A stretch of DNA of 37,490 nucleotides from an uncultured Collinsella sp. Its GTDB lineage: Bacteria > Actinomycetota > Coriobacteriia > Coriobacteriales > Coriobacteriaceae. The position numbers and the translations under genes are program-made. Under the pieces are notes generated by a model. The model ran no database searches and had not been told where the DNA came from. It saw nothing but the letters and a program-made list of their open reading frames with translations. The stretch is taken from positions 1 through 37,490 of the forward strand of contig CAUFMB010000021.1 in assembly GCA_959026535.1 (NCBI GenBank), written 5' to 3'. Of this stretch, positions 1 through 6,726 are shown piece after piece. Each line of letters starts with the position of its first letter. Position 1 is the stretch's first letter.

Positions 1-892
1 GGTAGTGCCACGCCGACTCCACCAGTGCCGTCCTGGCGAGCCGGTTGCCCGTCTTGGTTATCCCGCCGCGCCGCTCGGTCTCGCCGCTCGAGCGCTCCGA
101 CGGGACCAGCCCGCACCAGCTCGCGAAGGCCGGGGCCGTCCGGAACCTCGTGAAGGAACCCGCCTCGGCTGCGAGCCTGAAGGCCGTCAGGGTGTCGATT
201 CCCTTGATGCAGGAGAGCGCCTCGACGGCCGGGCGCCACCGGTCGGTCCGGGCGAGGGCGAGCACCTTCTTCTCGAGCTGCCGGCGGTCCGACTCCGCGC
301 ACCTCGCGGCCGTGACGTAGTACTCGAGCACGTCGCGCTGGGGCCCCTCGAGCCTGATCCCGGATATCCACCTCCAGTGGGCGCGCGTCCAGGATCCCTT
401 CCTCGTCCCGTCGGCGTTGCGCTCGTCCCAGACGTGGCCCAGCCTGATCAGGAACATGTTGAGGCGCTGCCTGGCGCGGCGGTACTCCACCGTGGCGTCG
501 TCGAGGGCGCGGTCGAGGTCCCGGGCGGCCTCGACGGCCGCATCGGGCAGCGGGACCTCCACGATGTTGTGGGTGGCGAGCATGCGGGCGATGAACTCGG
601 CGTCGCGCCGGTCGTTCTTGCGGCGCGCGTCCGCCGCCGGCCTCTGCATCTTGGAGACGGCGGCCACGGCGCAGTCGAGGCCGAGCGCGCGCAGCTCGCG
701 CGCCATGTGGAAGCCGGTGGGGCCGCTCTCGTAGCAGGCCCTGGGCTCCTCGAACCCGAGGGCCCACTCCGCGATCTCGGCGGCGTCCGTCCCGAAGTCA
801 CGGTGCACCACCTCGCCGGTGAAGGGGTTGAACGCCGCGGCGGCGACCGATCGCGCGTGGACGTCCAGGCCGATGGAGGTAACATGGGGCAT
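1..892 (-). mobile_element. IS110-family transposase, C-terminus beyond the window edge
   Basis: Reading the minus strand from an ATG at 892 gives 297 codons without a stop up to the window edge, so the gene is partial here. The N-terminal RuvC-like DEDD domain is visible: D10 in GLDVHA, E55 in CYESGP, and D94 and D97 in KNDRRDAEF. The start of the C-terminal serine domain (Transposase_20) follows at about residues 228-297, with IKGID, a GLVPSERSSGE stretch and ITKTGNRLAR. The family is usually about 350-420 residues, so roughly the last quarter is missing. A GGGGAGGAGG ribosome site lies about 6 bases before the ATG. IS110 enzymes are recombinases guided by an RNA encoded at one end of the element and carry no terminal inverted repeats, so the element's right boundary cannot be placed from this sequence. 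The IS110 versus IS1111 subgroup is undecided. Confidence 0.93.
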
Positions 893-904
893 GGGAAGCC
901 TCCT

Positions 905-1000
905 CCCCGCAGGTGCGGTAAGGGCTACCGCACGGGCCGATACTCAAAACCCATTGTGGCATCCCGAGCCCGCGGAAAGAAGCTGCGCCGCGGGGGAGGC
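905..1000 (-). ncRNA. Structured region upstream of the IS110 transposase, candidate bridge RNA segment
   Basis: Two perfect stem-loops lie just upstream of the transposase ribosome site. One has 8-bp arms at 913-920 and 926-933 around a 5-base loop; the other has 7-bp arms (CCCGCGG/CCGCGGG) at 969-975 and 988-994 around a 12-base loop. In the IS110 subgroup the non-coding end before the transposase encodes the bridge RNA whose loops pair with target and donor DNA. The position fits that model. I could not identify guide loops because the other end of the element is outside the window. A small ORF runs through the same bases, so one of the two readings may be wrong. Confidence 0.35.
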
Positions 1001-1128
1001 GACCCAAATGGCTTTCTCATATCGTCTTGCTTCGTACGCTGCTTAAGTGCCTCGGAAAGTCCGATAAGCGCCGTGAGGAGCGAGACCAAAGCGGTCAGGA
1101 GCTTCACGAAATCAATCAGATCGGTCAT
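925..1128 (-). CDS. Small hydrophobic peptide (67 aa), possible SOS-controlled membrane peptide
   Basis: From the ATG at 1128 the reading frame starts MTDLIDFVKLLTALVSLLTA and continues as an amphipathic, leucine-rich helix to about residue 29, then a charged KQRTKQDDMRK stretch and a Pro/Arg-rich tail. A strong GGGAGGTG ribosome site sits about 6 bases upstream, which is the main reason to take it seriously. A LexA-box-like palindrome lies about 90 bases upstream on the same strand. The hydrophobic helix with a basic tail resembles type I toxin or small stress peptides in general character, but I recognise no specific family. The last half overlaps the stem-loops before the transposase, so the IS may have replaced the original C-terminus, or the ORF may be fortuitous. 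Confidence 0.4.
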   Translation of the reverse strand: MTDLIDFVKLLTALVSLLTALIGLSEALKQRTKQDDMRKPFGSPPPRRSFFPRARDATMGFEYRPVR

Positions 1129-1218
1129 GGGCATCACCTCCCGTCGCATGGAGGGCGCTGCCCGGCACATGGAACTGCCGTCAACAACTGCCATTCAATC
1201 AAAGCGCGGTCATAAATA

Positions 1219-1232
1219 CGAATATATGTTCG
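1219..1232 (-). promoter_or_regulatory. LexA (SOS) box-like palindrome
   Basis: The minus strand reads CGAACATATATTCG. The Gram-positive/actinobacterial SOS consensus is CGAACRNRYGTTYG; the plus-strand reading CGAATATATGTTCG matches 13 of 14 positions. It lies in an AT-rich patch with a TTGCTG hexamer just upstream (1245-1240), where it would overlap a promoter for the small ORF starting at 1128. A single near-match in 37 kb is suggestive only. Confidence 0.4.
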
Positions 1233-1382
1233 ATAATAACAGCAACGTGATTCCCGCGAATAGCAGCCTTTCGTAAGGGCGGCAGAAGACGGCGCTGGGC
1301 GATTGGGGCTAGACGCGCAGGTCTTCGTCACCGAAAGCCCGTTTGATTAACCAGCCCTCTGTAGGTACACTGCATATTGATG

Positions 1383-1421
1383 GGCCCGGGATGACCGCTG
1401 ATTCAAGTCACCGGGCCTAAA
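1383..1421 (+). terminator. GC-rich stem-loop in the 1,233-1,589 gap
   Basis: Arms GGCCCGG (1383-1389) and CCGGGCC (1411-1417), with an inner TGAC/GTCA pairing, are followed by TAAATCTTTTC. It could end minus- or plus-strand transcripts, or be a structural leftover. Apart from it and the LexA-like box, I see no gene in the roughly 460 bases between the small ORF and the exonuclease. Confidence 0.35.
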
Positions 1422-1589
1422 TCTTTTCATCCATTTGAATAGAGCGGGCGACTCTCTTGGGGCCGTCTGCATGGCGTGTGATTAGCGCGTGGTATTGCGC
1501 CCAGCTTTCATGTCCGCGCGGCCACCTATCCTTACGGCAATGTAGCCGCTTATGTAACAAGCGGCAAGCAACGGAGAAAGGCCCTAACC

Positions 1590-2324
1590 GTGTCAGCTGA
1601 AAAGACGCCGTGTATCTCGGCTATCGATACGACGAACTTTGCGCGCCAGATTGTGCTGGACTTTGAGTTTGCGCCGGTGCCAAAGCAGCGCCAGCGCCGT
1701 GGGCTGCGCAATGAGATTATCGAGGTCGGCGCCGTTAAGCTCGATTACCACGGCAACGTTATGGGCGAGTTCTCGCAGTTTTTGCAGACGGAATTTACCG
1801 AAGGCGTTGCGTATCCCGTCCGCGAGCTCACGGGGATATCGGCCGTGGACACCGCGATGGCCGATCTGCTCTACATGGTGATAAAAAGGCTCAGCGATTG
1901 GATCGGTCGCTACTCCGCCCAGGTGGTCTGTTGGAGCGGTGCGGACCGTCGGCAGCTTTTGACCGAGTGCCAGGCAAAGCACATCGACCTTTCCACATTT
2001 CCTACGGACTGGGCCGACCTGCAGGCGTTTTACACCTCGATCATGGACGTTGGCAGCCACGGGCGCGTCTCGTTGGGCGACGCGGCAACGTGGTTCGGCA
2101 TCGAGTTTGACGAGTCGACGGGCCATGCCCACAGCGCCCTAGCCGATGCGCGCGTGACCGCCAAGCTGCTCAAGCAGGTGATGGACGGGGACTATCACGT
2201 GAGTCCGCGCGCCCAAGAAGTCCGCCAACGTTGGGGGATGGGCGAGCGGGCCCAGACACGCCTCTCTAGCAAGTGCCCCGAGCTGGGCGACCTGCTGCTG
2301 AAGCTGAAGGCGGCGGGAAGGTAG
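1590..2324 (+). CDS. DnaQ-like 3'-5' exonuclease (DEDDh), 244 aa
   Basis: A nuclease of the DEDDh exonuclease superfamily, expected to remove 3' nucleotides from DNA or RNA using two metal ions. The Exo I motif is LDFEF with D24 and E26, Exo II is WSGADRRQLL with D119, and Exo III is HSALADAR with H181 and D186, so the catalytic set is complete. The layout (an FEF-type first motif and a single nuclease domain) resembles the KapD/ERI-1-like stand-alone exonucleases rather than the polymerase III epsilon subunit. The start is GTG at 1590, about 9 bases after GGAGAAAGG. It converges with the frameshifted gene downstream, leaving only about 40 bases between them. The substrate is unknown. Confidence 0.85.
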   Translation: MSAEKTPCISAIDTTNFARQIVLDFEFAPVPKQRQRRGLRNEIIEVGAVKLDYHGNVMGEFSQFLQTEFTEGVAYPVRELTGISAVDTAMADLLYMVIKRLSDWIGRYSAQVVCWSGADRRQLLTECQAKHIDLSTFPTDWADLQAFYTSIMDVGSHGRVSLGDAATWFGIEFDESTGHAHSALADARVTAKLLKQVMDGDYHVSPRAQEVRQRWGMGERAQTRLSSKCPELGDLLLKLKAAGR

Positions 2325-2365
2325 GGGCGTTAGCTGTCTGCATGGCGCGTGCCTGTCGCGTATCG

Positions 2366-3600
2366 TTACTCTTCCTGCTGCTTGGCAGGCAAGATGTAGA
2401 CGTTCTCGGCGTCCACGGCGATCTGCGCGGGGCGGTTGTAGAGGGTGTCGATCTCCTTTACGCTCTGCTTGAACGGCGTGACGTCGGGCGTCTTTGCCTG
2501 ATGGAGCTTTTCGAGGAGTTTCTCGGATTGCTTGTCGTTGAACTTTCCGATGCTCTCTCCTGCGCCTTCGAGCGCCTCGTCGATGAGTGTATGGTCGCCC
2601 ACGGGGGTCTTTGCGATGGCGTGACCGAGCAATTTGCCCGCGGACGCGATACCGCCCAGCAGTGCCGCATCGACGGTGTCGACAGCCCCCGCTTCGAGTG
2701 CGTTGTAGCAGTCGGTGTAGAGCTCGCGGTACGCGATCGAATCAGCCTCGATCTTCGCAGTGGCGTCCGCGAGCTTTGCGGGCTCGAAGTTCTGGGCGAG
2801 CATGGGTTCGAGGAACAGCGAGAACGCGTGGATGTAGGTGGCGAGCTGGCAGTCTTTGAGGTAGTCGAGCACCTTGTCGAGGCGTCTGCCCAAGCCGTCT
2901 CGCACCTCGATGAACCCTTTCTTTTTCAGATCCGCCTGTGCCTGCGAGCGGAAGAGTTCCATGTCCTGCGCGGACGACTGCTTGATGTCGAGCACCTTCA
3001 TATGGGCGTTTGCCATGTAGGTGGCGTTGCCGTAGTTGAGGCCGTAACCGTTGAGGATGTCTGCGAGCGTCTTGAGGTTGCCACGCATGTTGGCCTTGTC
3101 GCGCTGACGCATGTACTCGAACATTTCGCGACGGACTCCTGGATGGAGTCGAGCTTTTGGTTTATCTGCGCGATTGCGGCTGCCATGAATAGCGATGTTG
3201 GATCGTAAGGCACCTGCGTGACGCTCGTGGCGATGTCGCCCTCGACTACGTGGAAGCGCGCCTGCCCAAGGCCCTTGGCGGCGTCGCGGTAGCCCCCTGT
3301 GAGACCGCTGCCGTCCTTGAACGTGTTGAGTTTCGACGGATCGAGCGGGTTACCATATTTGTCAGTCGCCTGGAGCAGCGTGGGCACGCTCACCGTGTTG
3401 GTGACGGTGCGAAACATCGAGGGGAGCGAGGCGAACGCCACGCCGAGTTGGGGAATTCGCTCGAGCGGTAGCTTGATGGCGCCGGAGACGTCCACCCGCT
3501 TCTGAGTGAGCGCGAGGTGGATTTTGGTCGATGCGAGCTGTTTTGCCACGAGCTCCTCTCGGCCGTCGTTCGCCGAGGGTTTGGTCTCGTTGTCTGCCAT
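2366..3600 (-). pseudogene. Unknown helical protein, split by a frameshift
   Basis: Two overlapping minus-strand frames read as one protein. The upstream part starts at the ATG at 3600 (MADNETKPS, after AAGGAG) and runs to ...LDSIQESVAK at about 3123. The downstream part begins ATGTTCGAGTACATGC at 3124 and continues about 250 residues to a stop at 2366. In frame one the sequence after ESVAK turns into Cys/Thr/Ser-rich nonsense until 2998. One extra A in the GCGAAATG run would join the two into about 410 residues. The product looks mostly alpha-helical, with heptad-like segments, no signal peptide and no transmembrane helix. I do not recognise a function. It may be a real loss-of-function mutation, a base-call error, or a -1 slip at AAA. 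Confidence 0.6.
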
Positions 3601-3727
3601 AGCGCGCTCCTTGCTTACGTTGATAGTCGTGGGCATTATCTCATCGCCTGGTGGCTTGCTAGAGCGGGGTAGAGGCCGAGCGTCTGGCGAAACTCGTTAA
3701 CTGATTGCATTTCAGCGGATTGGGTTG

Positions 3728-3733
3728 ATTATA
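3728..3733 (-). promoter_or_regulatory. Possible -10 element for the split unknown gene
   Basis: The minus strand shows a perfect TATAAT about 130 bases before the ATG at 3600. No convincing -35 hexamer was found at 16-18 bases. Confidence 0.3.
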
Positions 3734-3782
3734 AGAGAAGGACGGCTATCCATCTGCCCTTCCCAGTTGAGTTCGCTTTGAG

Positions 3783-5597
3783 CTACTGTTCGTGCCTATG
3801 TTGCTTGGGCTCAAGCCTTCTCGCTGCCGTGAAGCAGGCCGTGGCCGCCATGGCCAATGCGATGCTGGCCATCCAAGTGGAGTCGCCGGTTGCAGCGAGC
3901 TTTGGTTCATCGGCTGTCGTGCGTCCCGACTTTTTTGTAGCCGCCTCGTCGGCGTCCTTTTCAGGAGTGGCAGGATCACTTTTGTTGTCGCCGGGTGAAT
4001 CTACGTCGGTCTTTCCGCCCGCCTGCTCCCCTTGGGCCTTCCCCTCCACGGTGAAGGACGCATCGGTCGCCGTCCCGTCCTTCCAGACGGCCGTGACGGT
4101 GTGTCCGCCGCCGGCGAGCGTGTCCAGGTAGGACGGCCTGAGCTCGATAATCGTGCTGCCCCTGGTTGCGGTGTAGTTCTCGGCGGAGACCTCAGTTCCG
4201 TCCACGAGGAGACGCGTGAACTCATCGAGAGGACCGCTGAAGCGGAAGGTCAGACCGGCCTCGCCGTCCTTTGCATACGCCTGCCCGTCGCCCTTGGTGG
4301 CGGCATACAGCGGAGCGGTCACGTCGAAGGTGACGTCCCCCGCGTCGTCGACATCAAAGGTCTGAACGCCGGTCTTGCCGTTACGCTCGGCGTAGGCGGA
4401 GCTGTAGACGAAGGTCTCGTGGCCCGTCTTGTCGAGGACCGCGAGGGCTTGGATTTCAAACGAGCCCATCGAGAGCGACGTGGGGAACTCGATTTCGATA
4501 TAGCCCCTTGCCGCATCGTTGCTGCAGCTCAACGTTTTGCGGGTCTTTAAAGAGTTCGGGTCCTCGACATAGCCGGGGTCGCCGAGGATCGGGGAGACAG
4601 ACTTTACGCCGTCCGCGTCGCCTACATTGCAATAGATACGGAGGATCCCGCCGACGGGGACCCTCTTCGCGGAGATGGAAACGTTCGAGACCGTGGGCGG
4701 GTTCCGGTCGATCGCGCTGCCGGTCACCTCGAAGCACAGCTCGCTCGGGTCGCCAACCGAGAAAGTCGCGCCCGAAATGCCGTTGGCCCTGGCGTAGGAA
4801 CTCTCGTACACATCGGTCTCGAACCCTAGGCCATCGGTGACCGAAAGGCCGATCAGCCTGTGCCTTCCGATCCTATTGCTGTCGAATGTGAGGTCAAACC
4901 CGTCGATAGACGAGCCTCCGTGATAATAGGCTGACGAAACAGAGCAGCCGTCGTCCGAATTCTCCCAGCCCTGCCGCAGTATGGGGGAAACGGAGCGAAC
5001 GCCGTCGGCATCGGAGACGGTCCAAGAGATGTGGAGGTCGGCACCGGTTGCGACCTCCCTGCTCGAGAGCGACACGGAGGACACGGTCGGCGGGTTTTGG
5101 TCCTCGGGTCCCTCGGTCACCTCATACTCGAGGGGGTCGGTGGTGAAGGTCGGACAGTCGAGCCCCTTCTCCTCGGCATACGTCGTGTCGTAGACATCGG
5201 TAACCCATCCAAGACTATCGGTCACGCCGAGGCCGATGATCCGGTACCTGCAGGGCCGGTCGCTCGGGGAGGTGGAGATATCGAAGCCCGCGGTCGTGTT
5301 GCCGGTCGACGAGAAGGCGAGACGGGAACTGATTCCATGGTCTCCGGTATCGTTTTCGACAAGGACTTCGACTATGGGCGTGACGGACCGTACCCCGTCA
5401 GGATCATCGACGCTATAGCCGACATGCAGCGTGGAGCCGGCCGTGACTGTCGTCGCGGATATCGTCACGTTGGAGATGCTGGGCGGGTTCGGGTCCGACG
5501 CGGCTAGGGCGGTTGAGGGCAAAGCAAGCGCTACGGTGGCGGACAGCGAGGCGAGCAGGCTAAGCGCGAAGCGCCTGGAGAATTTCAAGGAGGTCAT
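3783..5597 (-). CDS. Secreted, LAXTG-anchored repeat protein (604 aa)
   Basis: A surface protein expected to be exported and attached to peptidoglycan by a sortase. It begins with a signal peptide (basic LKFSRR, hydrophobic core, cleavage near residues 32-33 at ALA-A). Three similar domains of about 131 residues start at residues 37, 168 and 299, each opening NPPS/TV-S-V and carrying DADGVRSVSPI or close to it; they look like Ig-like beta domains. A different beta domain spans about 430-517, then an acidic Lys/Asp/Pro linker, then LAATG at 567-571, a hydrophobic stretch and a basic RRLEPKQHRHEQ tail. LAXTG rather than LPXTG is typical of the class E sortases of high-GC actinobacteria. No sortase gene is in the window. 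Its ligand is unknown. Its ATG overlaps the stop of the longest upstream reading frame (ATGA). Confidence 0.88.
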   Translation of the reverse strand: MTSLKFSRRFALSLLASLSATVALALPSTALAASDPNPPSISNVTISATTVTAGSTLHVGYSVDDPDGVRSVTPIVEVLVENDTGDHGISSRLAFSSTGNTTAGFDISTSPSDRPCRYRIIGLGVTDSLGWVTDVYDTTYAEEKGLDCPTFTTDPLEYEVTEGPEDQNPPTVSSVSLSSREVATGADLHISWTVSDADGVRSVSPILRQGWENSDDGCSVSSAYYHGGSSIDGFDLTFDSNRIGRHRLIGLSVTDGLGFETDVYESSYARANGISGATFSVGDPSELCFEVTGSAIDRNPPTVSNVSISAKRVPVGGILRIYCNVGDADGVKSVSPILGDPGYVEDPNSLKTRKTLSCSNDAARGYIEIEFPTSLSMGSFEIQALAVLDKTGHETFVYSSAYAERNGKTGVQTFDVDDAGDVTFDVTAPLYAATKGDGQAYAKDGEAGLTFRFSGPLDEFTRLLVDGTEVSAENYTATRGSTIIELRPSYLDTLAGGGHTVTAVWKDGTATDASFTVEGKAQGEQAGGKTDVDSPGDNKSDPATPEKDADEAATKKSGRTTADEPKLAATGDSTWMASIALAMAATACFTAARRLEPKQHRHEQ

Positions 5598-6346
5598 TGG
5601 TGGTGCCGATCTTCCATAATTGTTGCAGCGATACCAGTATATCTTTGGCCCATGCTAGCCAGATGTTCTTTCCGCGAACGGCTCGTTAGTTTAGAGACGG
5701 CATATGGACGCCTGTCTCGTCCACGTTTCTCGTAAGGGCGATTATAAGGACATGAAGAGACTTTCTCGGAACAATCAATTGGGGATATCAAAGAAATGCT
5801 GGACGCCTCCTGATCGCTCAATGCCTTTGAGGTGAAATGCGGCGCATCGGCTACGTTGTTGAGATCATTTATCGAGCGATACGTCATTCCAGCTGAGGCC
5901 ACCGTCATGAGGCTTCTGTTCCTACACCCCCCCGCAATCCCGCGCGCGGCACCCAACAGCTCGTGCTCCCTCTCGCTCCACTGGCACAGCTCGGCAGTCT
6001 CGACGGCGTCGCGACACAGGTCCAGAAACACCTCAGCTCCCTCGCAGAAGCACTCGCGGGCAAAGTCACCCGAACCGCTTGCGACGCACGTGCCGTCGGC
6101 AAACAGCTTCCAGCTAGACAGCTCGCGCGAGTCGTCTCCAAGCAGCTTGATCTGCAGTACGTGCGGGTCGCCGGCGGTGTAGAGCTCTTTCTCGAGCGCC
6201 TGCACGGTAAAGCGCATCTGGTGGGGGAGACTGCTCTTGACCATGGCCGAGGCATAGCCGTTCGGCTTGTCCAGAAGATGCATTCGTTTTGGCTTGGCTG
6301 CCAGGTTGTGGAAGTTGCGCTCACTGCGCACGGAGAAATTGTCCAT
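5594..6346 (-). CDS. Unknown protein with a G7 tract; 250 aa as read, about 147 aa if the tract shifts
   Basis: The start is ATG at 6346 (MDNFSVRSERN) after AAAGGAGT. Residues 1-140 look like an ordinary soluble domain with acidic helices near the end (EVFLDLCRDAVETAELCQW). At 5927-5933 the minus strand carries seven Gs. As given, the frame then continues about 110 residues through AT-richer, low-complexity-looking sequence to a stop at 5594 that overlaps the wall-protein start as ATGA. One base fewer (or two more) would instead give ...AGGVGTEAS and a stop at 5905. The shorter form looks more natural. I recognise no family; the pairing with a surface protein makes the tract worth testing as a switch. 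Confidence 0.5.
   Translation of the reverse strand: MDNFSVRSERNFHNLAAKPKRMHLLDKPNGYASAMVKSSLPHQMRFTVQALEKELYTAGDPHVLQIKLLGDDSRELSSWKLFADGTCVASGSGDFARECFCEGAEVFLDLCRDAVETAELCQWSEREHELLGAARGIAGGCRNRSLMTVASAGMTYRSINDLNNVADAPHFTSKALSDQEASSISLISPIDCSEKVSSCPYNRPYEKRGRDRRPYAVSKLTSRSRKEHLASMGQRYTGIAATIMEDRHHQ
5741..5746 (-). promoter_or_regulatory. Possible -10 of the LAXTG protein gene
   Basis: A perfect minus-strand TATAAT lies about 145 bases before the ATG at 5597, inside an AT-richer stretch that looks less like coding DNA than its surroundings. No good -35 was found. If real, the wall protein has its own promoter and is not dependent on the upstream gene. Confidence 0.3.
5927..5933 (-). repeat. 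G7 homopolymer inside a reading frame
   Basis: Seven consecutive Gs on the coding (minus) strand at the exact point where the coding character changes. Homopolymers of this length are prone to slippage and are used as contingency switches in other bacteria. Confidence 0.7.
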
Positions 6347-6439
6347 ACGGACTCCTTTCATCGATATTGGCAGGGCCACCGTGCCTCTTGGCCGGTTGGC
6401 GTCGGGATCGTGGAGCCAACTCTCTACTCCGACTCTGGA

Positions 6440-6465
6440 TAAAACGTGCCCGCTCCTTGCGGGCA
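6440..6465 (-). terminator. Stem-loop terminator, minus strand
   Basis: Perfect 7-bp arms TGCCCGC/GCGGGCA (6447-6453 and 6459-6465) around a 5-base loop are followed on the minus strand by CGTTTTAT. The placement upstream of the ATG at 6346 suits termination of a minus-strand transcript coming from the gene ending at 6727. Confidence 0.5.
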
Positions 6466-6478
6466 AGAGGAAGTCTAT

Positions 6479-6508
6479 CAACGTGTACGGACTCAACGTG
6501 TACGGACA
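6479..6508. repeat. 15-bp tandem duplication
   Basis: CAACGTGTACGGACT at 6479-6493 is followed directly by a copy with one difference at the last base (6494-6508). It lies in the gene-free 6347-6726 interval. Confidence 0.8.
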
Positions 6509-6516
6509 GAAATCAA

Positions 6517-6548
6517 GCGCCATCCGCGAAATGACGCGCGGATGGCGT
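6517..6548. repeat. 11-bp inverted repeat (hairpin)
   Basis: CGCCATCCGCG (6518-6528) and CGCGGATGGCG (6537-6547) are perfect arms with an 8-base loop; a G-U pair extends the stem. There is no T-run on either side, so it is a structural or protein-binding site rather than a classical terminator. Confidence 0.6.
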
Positions 6549-6579
6549 TGGTTTCCCAAGTGATTATTCGGCTTTCATC

Positions 6580-6656
6580 CGGAAAAGTGTCGAAATCAGC
6601 CGTGTAAAAGTACGGAAAAGTGTCGAAATAGGCACCTTAAAACTTCGGAAAAGTGT
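6580..6656. repeat. Three direct repeats at exact 33-bp spacing
   Basis: CGGAAAAGTGT occurs at 6580, 6613 and 6646; the first two copies extend to CGGAAAAGTGTCGAAAT. The intervening 16-22 bases differ. Because 33 is a multiple of three, the plus strand reads as an open frame with a period of 11 residues (RKSVEI...), but no start codon is present. With the preceding hairpins, this fills the roughly 380-base gap between 6346 and 6727, in which I see no convincing gene. Confidence 0.75.
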
Positions 6657-6726
6657 GGCTGGATGACAAAACAGCACTTAGAAGCCGGCGCTGGATGCGG
6701 GATCCTGCGGCCGCCTTCAGCTCCCG

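Noticed and set aside
5..1276. A 423-codon plus-strand open frame at the left edge
   Set aside because: It is antisense to the IS110 transposase, whose motifs are unmistakable on the minus strand; the plus-strand translation is Arg/Gly/Pro-rich without domains.
3000..3125. Programmed -1 frameshifting as the accepted explanation of the split gene
   Set aside because: There is no classic slippery heptamer and no strong downstream stem; a plain deletion or read error is simpler, so it is kept only as an alternative.
6580..6656. 33-bp spaced repeats as a CRISPR array
   Set aside because: Conserved part is only 11-17 bases, there are three copies, the units are not palindromic as CRISPR repeats often are, and no cas gene is present.
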